Both the position numbers and the translations under genes were made by a program. A stretch of 64,000 nt of DNA from Halonatronomonas sp964558325 (GTDB lineage: Bacteria > Bacillota > Halanaerobiia > Halanaerobiales > Halarsenatibacteraceae). Below the pieces are notes generated by a model that was given only the letters and a program-made list of their open reading frames with translations, ran no database searches and had not been told where the DNA came from. Where the stretch lies: positions 1-64,000 of the forward strand of contig CAZLCX010000004.1 of NCBI GenBank assembly GCA_964558325.1, given 5' to 3'. Positions 27,077 through 36,026 of the stretch are shown here, one piece after another. Position 1 is the stretch's first letter. Each line of letters begins with the position of its first letter.

Positions 27077-27110
27077 ATTATAACACCCCTTCTCTGATAA
27101 TGCTTTATCT

Positions 27111-28253
27111 TCATTCTTTTATTTCTTTTAATAAAGCATTCTCCTTCTCATATTCTCCAACAATTATTGCCCCAACTAAATTCCCGGAATTATCTTCAAA
27201 AATTCGGCAATAAGTTTTTTCATCATCAACATCAATCCTGGAAATTATATTTTCGTTTTCTGATAAAACACCTATAGAAACAACATTAACATCAACAACC
27301 TTTAAAGTATGTGAGGGAACAAAGCCAGTAAATTCTGCATCTTTACCAATCATTACTTTCCCAGCAACTCTTCCTTCTTCCATTGAGGGAGCCCAGATAC
27401 CATATATATTACCATTATATTCAGCTACATCTCCAGCTGCATAAACATCAGGAACATTTGTTGACATTTTATTATCAACAATAATTCCTCTATTTATTTC
27501 CAGTTCTGAATCTTCAACTATTCCTGTATTCGGATTAATTCCAGTAGAAAAGAGAACTAAATCAGCAGGAATTTCTGTGCCATCAGCCAATGTAACAAAC
27601 TCAACATCTCTATCACCAGATATTTCTTCTACTCCTGCATCTAAATAAAAATTAAATCCATGTTTTTCTTCTAAGATTAATTTTAATTTATCCCCTGCAG
27701 CATTATCCAATTGTCGTTGCAAAAGATGGTCTGCTCTCTCTACAACTGTAACTTCAAGTCCAGCTTTAATCATATTATAAGCTGATTCAAGACCCAAAAG
27801 ACCACCACCAATTACAACTGCCTGTTTACAACTTTCAATATGCTCATAAATCTCCCTTGCATCCTCACCATTTCTTAAAGCATAAACCCCACCTAAATCA
27901 ACTCCATTTATTGGGGGAATAAAACTGCTAGCTCCTTGAGCCAGCAATAACTTATCATAAGAAAATTCCTTATTATCATCTGTAACTACATATTTTTCAT
28001 TAAAATTAACATTAACTACTTTTTTACCTAAAAGTAGTTCTATATCATTTTTTTCAAACCATTCTCTATCATTAATAATTATATCCTCAACAGATATATC
28101 TCCTGAAAGACATTCAATCAATCTTGGCCTATAGTAAAATGGATCCTTCTCCTTACTAATAACAGTTATATCAACATCTTGATCCTTAACCTTATTAATT
28201 TCTTTAACAGCAGATATTCCAGCTACGCCTGATCCCACAACTATATATCTCAT
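27111..28253 (-). CDS. FAD-dependent pyridine nucleotide-disulphide oxidoreductase (NADH:rubredoxin reductase / NirB-like)
   Basis: 380 residues. FAD-binding GSGVAGISAV (about 8-17), NAD-binding VVIGGGLLGLESAY (about 145-158), and the C-terminal FAD motif VYAAGDVAEYNG. No redox-active CxxxxC and no Fe-S domain are present. Such proteins act as NAD(P)H:rubredoxin or ferredoxin reductases, or as nitrite reductase modules; oxygen detoxification through rubredoxin is plausible in an anaerobe but not shown. It stands where spoIIIA and accBC lie in Bacillus, between efp and asp23. Confidence 0.82.
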   Translation of the reverse strand: MRYIVVGSGVAGISAVKEINKVKDQDVDITVISKEKDPFYYRPRLIECLSGDISVEDIIINDREWFEKNDIELLLGKKVVNVNFNEKYVVTDDNKEFSYDKLLLAQGASSFIPPINGVDLGGVYALRNGEDAREIYEHIESCKQAVVIGGGLLGLESAYNMIKAGLEVTVVERADHLLQRQLDNAAGDKLKLILEEKHGFNFYLDAGVEEISGDRDVEFVTLADGTEIPADLVLFSTGINPNTGIVEDSELEINRGIIVDNKMSTNVPDVYAAGDVAEYNGNIYGIWAPSMEEGRVAGKVMIGKDAEFTGFVPSHTLKVVDVNVVSIGVLSENENIISRIDVDDEKTYCRIFEDNSGNLVGAIIVGEYEKENALLKEIKE

Positions 28254-28281
28254 TTATTCCCTCCTTGATAAAGTCAAATAA

Positions 28282-28839
28282 TTATGCCCGACTTAAATAT
28301 TCACCAGAACGAGTATCAACTTTAATTACTGTTCCCTTTTCTATAAATAAAGGAACCTGTAATTTTAGACCTGTCTCCAGTTCAACTTCTTTAGTTCCAC
28401 CAGAAACAGTATCACCTTTAACTGCTGGTGGCGCATAGGTTACCTCTAGTTCAACTGCAGTCGGTAAGTTTATATCTATAGGTCTTCCTTCATAAAAAGA
28501 GACTTCAATAGACATATTTTCTTTTAAATATTTAATCTTTTCACCTAATGTCTCTGTATTTAGATAAGTCTGTTCATAAGTTTTCTCATCCATAAATACA
28601 TGCCTATCTCCATCTCTATAGAGATACTGCATGCTTTTTGTTTCAATATGAGCCTGTTTTATTTTTTCACCGGCCCTAAAAGTCTTATTCATAACATGAC
28701 CATCAGTTAAACTTTTTAACTTAGTTCTAACAAAAGCACCACCTCTACCACTCTTGGAGTGCTCAAAATTAATGACCTGATAAATATCATCATCAAGCTC
28801 AATTGTTAAACCAGTTGAAAAATCATTGGTTGATATCAT
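28282..28839 (-). CDS. efp: elongation factor P
   Basis: 185 residues in three beta-barrel domains; relieves ribosome stalling at polyproline. The N-terminus aligns without gaps to Bacillus EF-P, but the tip loop reads HSKSGRGGAF instead of HVKPGKGAAF: the modified lysine (K32) is Arg32 and P30 is Ser. Domain III contains the usual signature ending near SGEYLSRA. It has its own promoter (28882-28911), and AGGAG precedes the ATG. Confidence 0.95.
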   Translation of the reverse strand: MISTNDFSTGLTIELDDDIYQVINFEHSKSGRGGAFVRTKLKSLTDGHVMNKTFRAGEKIKQAHIETKSMQYLYRDGDRHVFMDEKTYEQTYLNTETLGEKIKYLKENMSIEVSFYEGRPIDINLPTAVELEVTYAPPAVKGDTVSGGTKEVELETGLKLQVPLFIEKGTVIKVDTRSGEYLSRA

Positions 28840-28881
28840 TATAAAATCACTCCTGTAAATTACTTTTTACAACTATATTCA

Positions 28882-28911
28882 ATTATAACATCCTTATCAA
28901 CTTATTTCCAA
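28882..28911 (-). promoter_or_regulatory. sigma-A promoter of efp
   Basis: Minus strand TTGGAA (28906-28911), 18-base spacer, TATAAT (28882-28887) preceded by TGT (extended -10). It lies between the peptidase stop and the efp start. Confidence 0.7.
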
Positions 28912-28918
28912 GAATTAA

Positions 28919-29983
28919 TTAGATGATAGTCAATTCTTTATTGCTTTTATTTAATGATTTACAGCCATCCTCGGTAATTACTAAATCATCTTCAATTCTA
29001 ACTCCGCCCCAATCAGGTAGATAAATACCAGGTTCATCTGTTACAATCATGCCTGGTTTTAAAACTGTTTCTGAAGTTTTGGATAATCTTGGTGCTTCAT
29101 GAATTTCAATCCCCAGGCCATGTCCTAATCCATGACCAAAGTTATCACCATAACCTGCCTCTTCAATAATTTTTCTTGCAATCTGATCAGCCTCCTGACC
29201 AGTCATGCCAGCTTTGATTTTATCAATTACTTCAAGATGTGCTTTTAATACAATATTATAAATATCAACCTGCTTTTGATCAGGTTCTCCGACCACTATT
29301 GTTCTGGTCATATCGGAACAATATCCTTTATAATATGTTCCAAAATCAAGCGTTATAAAGTCACCAACCTCTATAAGCTTATCAGATGCTACACCGTGAG
29401 GTAATGCTGAACGTTTTCCTGAAGCAACAATAAAGTCAAAAGAAGGTCCTTCTCCACCTAATTTTCTTAAATAATATTCTAATTCAGCAGCAACTTCCCT
29501 TTCTTTCATACCAGGCTTTATATATGTAATAATTTTTTCAAAAGCTTTCTCTGTTATACTGATAGCATTCTTTATCGTCTCAATTTCCTGATCATCTTTA
29601 ATAATTCTAAATTCATTAATTTCATCGCTTAAGGGAAAATATTCCTTCTCTGGATCGATATCTTTTAATTCCTGATACTGCTTATAACTTAGATCACCAT
29701 CTTCAAAACCAACCCTGTTCAAATTATGGTCATTTAAAAATTTCAGTAAATTCTTATTCTTATTTTTACTAATTTCAATTATTTCAAAGCCTTCAGTCTG
29801 TTTATTAGCCTGACTTATGTAACGAAAATCTGTTATAAAGTAATTGTTAGAATCAGTTATTAAAATTATACCTGCTGTTCCTGTAAATCCAGAAAAATAA
29901 AAACGGTTTTCCTTTGAAGTTATCATTATAGCATCAAGTTCTTTCTCTTCTCTAAGATCTTTAAGTTTGCTTATTCTATTCAA
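28919..29983 (-). CDS. M24 family Xaa-Pro peptidase
   Basis: 354 residues, cytoplasmic aminopeptidase P / prolidase type. An N-terminal creatinase-like domain (1-125) is followed by the pita-bread catalytic domain with metal ligands in LDFGTYYKGYCSDMTR, the GHGLGHGLGIEIHEAP histidine motif, and the downstream Glu residues in DEPGIY and VRIEDD. Starts at TTG with AGAGGGG upstream. In Bacillus the same gene (yqhT) lies between aroQ and efp. Whether it prefers dipeptides or longer peptides cannot be told. Confidence 0.92.
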   Translation of the reverse strand: MNRISKLKDLREEKELDAIMITSKENRFYFSGFTGTAGIILITDSNNYFITDFRYISQANKQTEGFEIIEISKNKNKNLLKFLNDHNLNRVGFEDGDLSYKQYQELKDIDPEKEYFPLSDEINEFRIIKDDQEIETIKNAISITEKAFEKIITYIKPGMKEREVAAELEYYLRKLGGEGPSFDFIVASGKRSALPHGVASDKLIEVGDFITLDFGTYYKGYCSDMTRTIVVGEPDQKQVDIYNIVLKAHLEVIDKIKAGMTGQEADQIARKIIEEAGYGDNFGHGLGHGLGIEIHEAPRLSKTSETVLKPGMIVTDEPGIYLPDWGGVRIEDDLVITEDGCKSLNKSNKELTII

Positions 29984-30004
29984 GTTATTCCCCTCTTTCT
30001 ATAT

Positions 30005-30436
30005 TTAATAATTATTTATTATAGAATTTAATGCTAATTTATATCCTTCTTTGCCAAAGCCAATAATAACACCATCACAGGCAGAAGCTGTTAATAATTC
30101 CTGTCTAATTTCTTCTCTAGAAGTCACATTAGATAAGTGAACCTCAATTATCTGTTTATCAATTGAAAGCAAAGCATCCATTATAGCCAGGCTGGAATGA
30201 CTATAAGCTCCAGGATTTATTATATAACCGGTTGTCTGATTATAATTTTCCTGTAATATATCAATAAATTCACCTTCAGAATTGGTCTGAAAAGACAATA
30301 ATTCAAAACCATTCTCCCTGGCTATTTCTGTCATTGTTTTCTCTAATTCCTTAAGACTGGATTTACCATAATGCTTTTCATTTCTTCTCCCTAACCAATT
30401 TAAGTTAGGTCCATTTATCATAACTATTCTATTCAA
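30005..30436 (-). CDS. aroQ: type II 3-dehydroquinate dehydratase
   Basis: 143 residues; shikimate pathway step from dehydroquinate to dehydroshikimate. Motifs: MINGPNLNWLGRRNEKHYG with catalytic Tyr, FQTNSEGE, NPGAYSHSS, EVHLSN. The best start is the TTG at 30436, eight bases after GAGGT; it overlaps the aroK end by 8 bases. Upstream in-frame ATGs would give an unusual extension. Confidence 0.94.
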   Translation of the reverse strand: MNRIVMINGPNLNWLGRRNEKHYGKSSLKELEKTMTEIARENGFELLSFQTNSEGEFIDILQENYNQTTGYIINPGAYSHSSLAIMDALLSIDKQIIEVHLSNVTSREEIRQELLTASACDGVIIGFGKEGYKLALNSIINNY

Positions 30437-30965
30437 TTTTATCAACCTCATTTCTGAAATCATTTATTATCTCTCTAGCTATTTTTAATGGTTCCATATT
30501 CCCGTCTATTTCTATCCCAATCTGATAATACTCAAATCTATTTCTTAACATATTATTTAAATGATTAATTAACTCTGTTCTTTTGTTTTTATACTTTTTA
30601 ATCAAAGGTCTATCATTATTTTCATAAAGACGATCAGCTAAGATTTCAGTTTTAACATTTAACCAGTATACTTTACTATTATTTCTTAAAATATTTCTAT
30701 TTTTTTTAGATAAAATTACTCCTCCCCCAGTTGCAATAACTTGATTTTTAGAGTTATTCCCACTATATAATTCAGTTATTATTTCTTTTTCTAAATCCCT
30801 GAAATATTTTTCTCCATCACTCCTGAAAATATCATTGATTTCTCTGCCTGTCTTCTCAACTATTAAAGAATCAGTATCAAAAAACCTATAATTCATTTTT
30901 TCTGCTATTAATTTACCGACTGTTGATTTTCCAGAACCCATCATTCCAATTAATGTGACAGTCAT
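30429..30965 (-). CDS. aroK: shikimate kinase
   Basis: 178 residues. P-loop GMMGSGKSTVGK (about 7-18), shikimate-binding DTD and the RxxxGEKYFRDLE segment, GGGVI, and the adenine-loop region. Phosphorylates shikimate. It lies directly downstream of the secretin gene, reproducing the pilQ-aroK adjacency seen in proteobacteria, and is translationally coupled to aroQ. Confidence 0.95.
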   Translation of the reverse strand: MTVTLIGMMGSGKSTVGKLIAEKMNYRFFDTDSLIVEKTGREINDIFRSDGEKYFRDLEKEIITELYSGNNSKNQVIATGGGVILSKKNRNILRNNSKVYWLNVKTEILADRLYENNDRPLIKKYKNKRTELINHLNNMLRNRFEYYQIGIEIDGNMEPLKIAREIINDFRNEVDKIE

Positions 30966-31031
30966 CTATTTACCTCCATAAATACTATTTCTTGTTTTAT
31001 TCTAATATTCCTGCTTTATAAGCCTGAAGAT

Positions 31032-32588
31032 TTATTTTGAAACTAAATAAGGTGTAATTGCAAGAATTAATTGACCATTACTCTCCTCATAATACTTATT
31101 AGAAAATAACCAGCCAAGTAAAGGCAGCTTACTTAAAATATTATTATCTTTAATAATCTTTTGATGTCTAAATTGCTTAAGACCTGCTATATAATAGGTT
31201 TCTCCATGGTTTAACCTTATAATTGATGAAAGTTCTCTAGTATTTATTGTAGGGATATCATTATAATTACTAATAAAATTACTTATTTCGGGACTAATTT
31301 CTAAAGTAATCTCCTGATTATTGTTAACTTTAGCAATTACATCTAGAATAATTCCTGTATCAATATATTCATAACCACTAATATTATTATCACTATCATA
31401 TTTAGGAACAGGAACCCTATCTCCTATATGAAGTCTTGAAGGTTCATTGACCAGAGTCAATAAACTCGGTGAAGCAATAGATTTTATTTCTCCAGCTTCT
31501 TCTGCATTATCTAAAAACTTAATCCAGTTTAAATCAAAATTAAAACCATTATTTAAATCATAGCTGAAAGAAATATTTAGATCTTCGGAAAAATTATCTC
31601 CTGTTCTTATATCATCACTGATCTCTAATACATTAAACTCTACTAAAACCTGTTCAGATTTAATGTCTATTTGTTCTATAATAGATTCGATCCTATTAAC
31701 TTCATTTTTATTCCCGCTTATAATTATCTTGTTTTCTCCAAATGAATTAATTTTTGATTCAGGTAATATTAAAGATAACTTGGTTTCTGCTTCTATAGAA
31801 TTAATATAATCCAAACAATAAACTTTGTCAATAATTTGATTATTGATTATATATTCATCGATAATTTTAATGATTTTTTCTACCTCGGAATTCTCACCTT
31901 TCAAATATAAAATCTTATCTATATCCAGCCAGTTATATTCTAAACTTTCTAGATTTGCAATAATATCTGTAATATTAAAATCAATACTGTCTGGAATATA
32001 AATTATTTCAGAAATATGATTAGTTTTTTGATTATTTCTACTTTGTATTATCAGGCTAATAAAATCATTTGCTTTATTTATATCAGCCAGTTGACCCCTT
32101 AAAATTAATTCTTGCATTAATTCATTATAACCCCATTTAATATCAGGATAATATCTGTCAAGTAAATCGCCCCATCTATTAGACCAATCCCCATTATATT
32201 CTAAAATTAAAGTTTCATCTTTAATATCTTTTTTACTCTGGGTGTCCACAGTTTCTTTTAATATATTAATATCTGTATTATTTCCGATATAATAAACCTC
32301 ATCCAGTAATAAAAATGAATCTCCATTTGCCAGAACAAAATCCTCTAAAATATTTTTTTCATTAATATCATTAATTTGAACTGTGACCCTGCCTTCAACC
32401 CCCTCCATTATAAATATATCTAAGTTATTTGCTTTTGCAATTAAATAATAAATATCGTGAATATCAGTATCTATAAAGCTAATCTCACCTGTCTCATCAA
32501 AGGCCAGCGAATTATTATTAATAGTAAATACCATTAATATGATTAATAAAATTAATCCAGACTGATTTTTTGAAATTATATTTTTCAT
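31032..32588 (-). CDS. pilQ: type IV pilus-type secretin (PilQ-like)
   Basis: 518 residues. Hydrophobic N-terminal signal (about 12-29, ending near SLAFDETG), short N-domains (about 35-125, with ISFIDTDIHDIYYLIAKAN), further repeats to about 300, then the secretin C-domain (about 310-515) with SIASPSLLTLVNEPSRLHIG, the VPVP motif, YIDTGIILDVIAKV, and IPTINTRELSSIIRL plus KLPLLGWLFSN near the end. A secretin needs an outer membrane, so this marks a diderm. No AMIN domain is evident and no lipoprotein pilotin is nearby. It is the last gene of the pilus operon, followed by aroK. Confidence 0.92.
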   Translation of the reverse strand: MKNIISKNQSGLILLIILMVFTINNNSLAFDETGEISFIDTDIHDIYYLIAKANNLDIFIMEGVEGRVTVQINDINEKNILEDFVLANGDSFLLLDEVYYIGNNTDINILKETVDTQSKKDIKDETLILEYNGDWSNRWGDLLDRYYPDIKWGYNELMQELILRGQLADINKANDFISLIIQSRNNQKTNHISEIIYIPDSIDFNITDIIANLESLEYNWLDIDKILYLKGENSEVEKIIKIIDEYIINNQIIDKVYCLDYINSIEAETKLSLILPESKINSFGENKIIISGNKNEVNRIESIIEQIDIKSEQVLVEFNVLEISDDIRTGDNFSEDLNISFSYDLNNGFNFDLNWIKFLDNAEEAGEIKSIASPSLLTLVNEPSRLHIGDRVPVPKYDSDNNISGYEYIDTGIILDVIAKVNNNQEITLEISPEISNFISNYNDIPTINTRELSSIIRLNHGETYYIAGLKQFRHQKIIKDNNILSKLPLLGWLFSNKYYEESNGQLILAITPYLVSK

Positions 32589-32591
32589 TTA

Positions 32592-33425
32592 TCATTCTCC
32601 AATCTTATAAGTTTTAAAATTTTCATTTAAAAATAATCCGTTATTAAAAGAAACTTTATATTTAATATTATCAATCTTTTGTTCCTCATTTAGTTTAAAG
32701 AAGACAGATCTATTATTTATTTCAAATAAGAAAAATTCAATATCCTGGCTTCTAATAAAACCTTTAAACTTTATATGCCCAGGAAGTTCATTCAATATTA
32801 ACCTTTCAGAATCTGATCCTTTATTGGAGTCTGACTGATATTGATAGTAATAATTATCTTCTGAAAGACCTGATTCGTATTCAGTTGTATTATCAGTATT
32901 AAAATTTAATAAACTAACTTTTTGCTCTTTTCTAATCCAATTATTCATATCCACATTAAATTTAAGATAAAACTTAAAAAAATTTTCTTCAGGCCAGATT
33001 TTTAGTTCTAAAATCTCAAAAGCCAGATTATATTTCTTTGTTAAAATATTAAGCAATCCATTTACTGAATATTTATCACCATAACCCTCTAAAAATCGAT
33101 AATTTAGATCTTCACCGAGAATATTTTCAGTTGTAACAACTATATCTAAATTATTTAATTCATTGAGAAAATAATTATTCAGGTCCAGATCAATTGACTT
33201 CTCATAACCATTATCATTACTCAATTTAATTAAGTCCTTTAGTTCCCTTGCTTTAATGGAGTTCCTTGAATTATTATTAGTAAATTTTTCAATCTGTAAT
33301 TTTATATCCCCTAACTGCTCCTTGCTATATATTAAGTTATAAATACTCAGACTTAAAACTAATAATAAAACCAGATTAATTATAATCATTTTATTTTTTT
33401 TGATAAAAAATAAATTTCTATTCAC
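32592..33425 (-). CDS. PilO-like inner-membrane pilus assembly protein
   Basis: 277 residues, one N-terminal transmembrane helix (about 12-31) after a basic start, then a predicted coiled coil and a periplasmic domain rich in Asn, Lys and Glu. Sequence similarity to PilO is not obvious by eye; the call rests on topology and on position between the PilN-like gene and the secretin. The C-terminal part (about 190-277) might take the place of PilP, because no separate PilP gene exists. It overlaps the preceding gene by 4 bases (ATGA). Confidence 0.6.
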   Translation of the reverse strand: MNRNLFFIKKNKMIIINLVLLLVLSLSIYNLIYSKEQLGDIKLQIEKFTNNNSRNSIKARELKDLIKLSNDNGYEKSIDLDLNNYFLNELNNLDIVVTTENILGEDLNYRFLEGYGDKYSVNGLLNILTKKYNLAFEILELKIWPEENFFKFYLKFNVDMNNWIRKEQKVSLLNFNTDNTTEYESGLSEDNYYYQYQSDSNKGSDSERLILNELPGHIKFKGFIRSQDIEFFLFEINNRSVFFKLNEEQKIDNIKYKVSFNNGLFLNENFKTYKIGE

Positions 33426-33901
33426 TGAATATCACCGGATTCCATTTGGAGTAAAAATGAGCTATTATGCAATGAACCTAGCCTATTAATATTAATATTT
33501 AAATTTAAACGACGAAATTCATTAATCCGATTATACAAAATCTGATAATCTTCAATCCTGATAAGTTCTCCCCTTACCTCCCAGGTATCATCAATAAAAT
33601 GAATTGAATTTACATAAGCAATATCACCTATCAAATCTTCAATAATATTATGCCAGTTATTAATATTAAAATTAACCAGATTTTTATTTAACCAGTTAAC
33701 TTCAAATAGATCATCTTCATTAAATATTATTTTATCCATATTATCTAACTGAATAAATGCTTCTTCCAGAGGCTTTTTAACAAAATAAAAACTAAATAAA
33801 TTCAAAAATAAAATTAATACAATTAAGCAAATGAATATCTTCTTTTGATAATAATAATTTAAAATAAAATATTTATTTATTAAATTAATATCAGATCCCA
33901 T
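33422..33901 (-). CDS. PilN-like inner-membrane pilus assembly protein
   Basis: 159 residues. Short cytoplasmic segment with DINLINKYF, resembling the PilN N-terminal peptide INLLP that docks into PilM, then a transmembrane helix (about 22-41) and a small periplasmic domain (about 60-155). It follows the PilM-like gene after one base and overlaps the PilO-like gene, consistent with a PilMNO platform. Confidence 0.65.
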   Translation of the reverse strand: MGSDINLINKYFILNYYYQKKIFICLIVLILFLNLFSFYFVKKPLEEAFIQLDNMDKIIFNEDDLFEVNWLNKNLVNFNINNWHNIIEDLIGDIAYVNSIHFIDDTWEVRGELIRIEDYQILYNRINEFRRLNLNININRLGSLHNSSFLLQMESGDIQ

Positions 33902-33902
33902 A

Positions 33903-34772
33903 CTATATCATTCCAAATCCAGGTAATAAGAATGGCGTTGCATTCAGGATATTACTCTTTGATAATGTTTCATCTTCAATTATTAGTTCTAAATTTTCTA
34001 TTCTTTCTTTAATAAGATTATTGATATAAAGTAAATCATTGCTTTTATCCCAGAGTAAGATTTTTTTTAGAGGTTTTCTATTAAATTCTCTAATCATATA
34101 ATTATCGGCCATTTCTATAATTTCATTGATATCAGGAAATTCTTCTAAATGTTTTTTAAACTTTCGAGAAAAATATAGATTATCACTATTCCCGGCAGTT
34201 AAATAAATTTCATTATTATATATTTCTAAAAACATAGCATCTCTTCCTTCAAGCAAATTATTCATAAGTCTCCAGATACTCTCCTGACGGACTGTAATTC
34301 TATTAATATTGCCTAAGGTATTATAGAAAATGTAATGATAACTTTCTATTAAGTTTTTATTTGCTAACACAATAAAAACTCTAATATTTTCATCATCTTT
34401 AGAAATGATTTTATAATCAAAGACAGTTTCATTGAAGCTATCATTAACGATTCTTTCCACTTCAACTTTCAAAGTTTCCTTCAAATCTGATTTGCTCTGT
34501 TTAGGCAATTTAAGGTTTTTATATTTAATGTCATCAGCACCTATAGTAAGCTCATAATAATCAGGTTTATACTTAATCTTTAATTTCATATTTACTATTG
34601 CTTCTATTAAATAACTGCTTTTTAATATCTGTCCATTTTTTAAGGAACCAGATTTAATTGGCTCATTAATAATTTCCTTTATATAATACCTATTATTTTT
34701 TATTTCTAACCCAATATAATTCAACTCAAAATCATTAATAACTATAAACCCTTTAAAGTTTTTAAAAATCAA
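33903..34772 (-). CDS. pilM: PilM-like actin-fold pilus assembly protein
   Basis: About 289 residues from a TTG at 34772, eight bases after AAGGGG; a GTG at 34781 is too close to that site. The start YIGLEIKNNRYYIKE and the two-lobed layout (NGQILKSSYLIEAIV, then LPKQSKSDLKETLKVEVER, later LEIYNNEIYLTAGN) fit the PilM/ComM-like ATPase family, although classic nucleotide motifs are weak. It would sit on the cytoplasmic side and bind the PilN-like protein encoded next. Confidence 0.7.
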   Translation of the reverse strand: MIFKNFKGFIVINDFELNYIGLEIKNNRYYIKEIINEPIKSGSLKNGQILKSSYLIEAIVNMKLKIKYKPDYYELTIGADDIKYKNLKLPKQSKSDLKETLKVEVERIVNDSFNETVFDYKIISKDDENIRVFIVLANKNLIESYHYIFYNTLGNINRITVRQESIWRLMNNLLEGRDAMFLEIYNNEIYLTAGNSDNLYFSRKFKKHLEEFPDINEIIEMADNYMIREFNRKPLKKILLWDKSNDLLYINNLIKERIENLELIIEDETLSKSNILNATPFLLPGFGMI

Positions 34773-34784
34773 TATAATCACCCC

Positions 34785-35129
34785 TTATTCTATTGTAAAG
34801 TCTGTCTGTCCCCTGACTGGTTCTGTAAATTTTAATGTTTTAATACTACTTTCTCCATTATTAAATATTTCAATCCTTACAGAATTATTATTATTCAAGT
34901 TAAAAATTGTATTTACCAGATTCTTATCTTTGTAAATTTCAGCTAAATTTTCTGCCAGATAATAACTGGTAACATAATCAATCTCTTTAACAATATTATT
35001 ATTTATTCCATTTAATATATCAGAATAAATTATTAAATAAATTACCGTAATTTGAAATATCAAGACCATAGTTATAATAATTATTAAAATTTTTATTATG
35101 ATAAAGCCATCCTCATTGAAATCTTTCAT
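34785..35129 (-). CDS. minor pseudopilin lacking Glu5 (GspK/PilX position)
   Basis: 114 residues from the ATG at 35129 (AGGTGG six bases upstream). Leader MKDFNEDG, then FIIIKILIIIITMVLIFQ: a type III signal with Gly at -1, but residue +5 is Lys instead of the conserved Glu. Loss of Glu5 is typical of GspK-type tip pseudopilins. The rest is short and without a recognisable domain. It precedes the PilM-like gene in the operon. Confidence 0.65.
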   Translation of the reverse strand: MKDFNEDGFIIIKILIIIITMVLIFQITVIYLIIYSDILNGINNNIVKEIDYVTSYYLAENLAEIYKDKNLVNTIFNLNNNNSVRIEIFNNGESSIKTLKFTEPVRGQTDFTIE

Positions 35130-35131
35130 GC

Positions 35132-35617
35132 TCAACCACCTTTAAATATTGACCTTTCCCTTATATATAATTTATTATTATGATCTTTATATGAAATTAA
35201 TAAATAATAAAGACCATCTTCTTCTCTCAGTTCAAATCTTTCTGGACTACTCAGTAAACTATCAACCCTGGTGAAGATTATTTCTCCATCTAAATCTCTG
35301 GATTTTTCTCTTCTAAATCCTAATTCCTGACCATATAAACTATTATAGATTAAATATGAAGTCCACTTTTCATCATGACCTTTAATTTTTATTTCAGCTT
35401 CCCCAACCTGGATATCTCTACTTAAAGCTATATCCGTGGCAATCTTTTCAGATATAACTTCTAATTCAACTCCCCCAATCCCATCAATTATTTTATAATA
35501 TAAACTTAAACTGGAATTAAATAATAAAGTCATTGATAAAAATATCAACAGGGCAATTGTTAAAGCCAGTAAAATCTCTATAAGCAGATATCCTTTATTA
35601 TTTAAAATATTAACCAC
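35132..35617 (-). CDS. prepilin-like protein (GspJ/PilW/ComGF-like)
   Basis: 161 residues. Prepilin signal VNILNNKG followed by YLLIEILLALTIALLIFL with Glu5 present, then a globular domain with FRREKSRDLDGEI and YLLISYKDHNNKLYIRER, as in minor pilins of the GspJ/PilW/ComGF type. Start uncertain: the in-frame GTG overlaps AGGAG (AGGAGTGG), and the codon at normal spacing would be ATT. It lies between other pseudopilin genes in the same operon. Confidence 0.72.
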   Translation of the reverse strand: MVNILNNKGYLLIEILLALTIALLIFLSMTLLFNSSLSLYYKIIDGIGGVELEVISEKIATDIALSRDIQVGEAEIKIKGHDEKWTSYLIYNSLYGQELGFRREKSRDLDGEIIFTRVDSLLSSPERFELREEDGLYYLLISYKDHNNKLYIRERSIFKGG

Positions 35618-35624
35618 TCCTAAA

Positions 35625-36026
35625 CTATCTAAAAAATAAATAAATTATCTGATTATCAGCATAATTAATACTTAAATTATATAAAATATAGCCCTCAAGA
35701 GAATATTCTCTGTTTAGATTGATTGTTATTTCCTCTTTGATTCTACGATCAATCTCGCATTTAAAATCATAAAAATCATTCTCAATTTCTAAAATAGAAT
35801 AATTTTTATTTAAGTCAAAAAAAGCATTTGAACTATCAAGAAAATAGATAATTAACTCATTACCAATATTTAAACTATTTAAATAGAAGGTTTTATCCAG
35901 TTCAACCTCTTCTAATAAACTTACTAAATTTGAATTGACTGCTACAAATATAGTTAATAGTGTAAATAACAAAATTAGTGAAATTATAATTTCTAAGAAA
36001 ACAAAACCATTGTTATTAAAACTCAA
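35625..36026 (-). CDS. prepilin-like protein (GspI/PilV/ComGE-like)
   Basis: About 133 residues from a TTG at 36026, about eight bases after GGGGGAG. Leader MSFNNNG, then FVFLEIIISLILLFTLLTIF with Glu5, followed by a short, mostly beta domain. It overlaps the preceding pseudopilin gene by 11 bases. The hydrophobic stretch and position in the cluster support a minor pilin; the subclass is tentative. Confidence 0.7.
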   Translation of the reverse strand: MSFNNNGFVFLEIIISLILLFTLLTIFVAVNSNLVSLLEEVELDKTFYLNSLNIGNELIIYFLDSSNAFFDLNKNYSILEIENDFYDFKCEIDRRIKEEITINLNREYSLEGYILYNLSINYADNQIIYLFFR

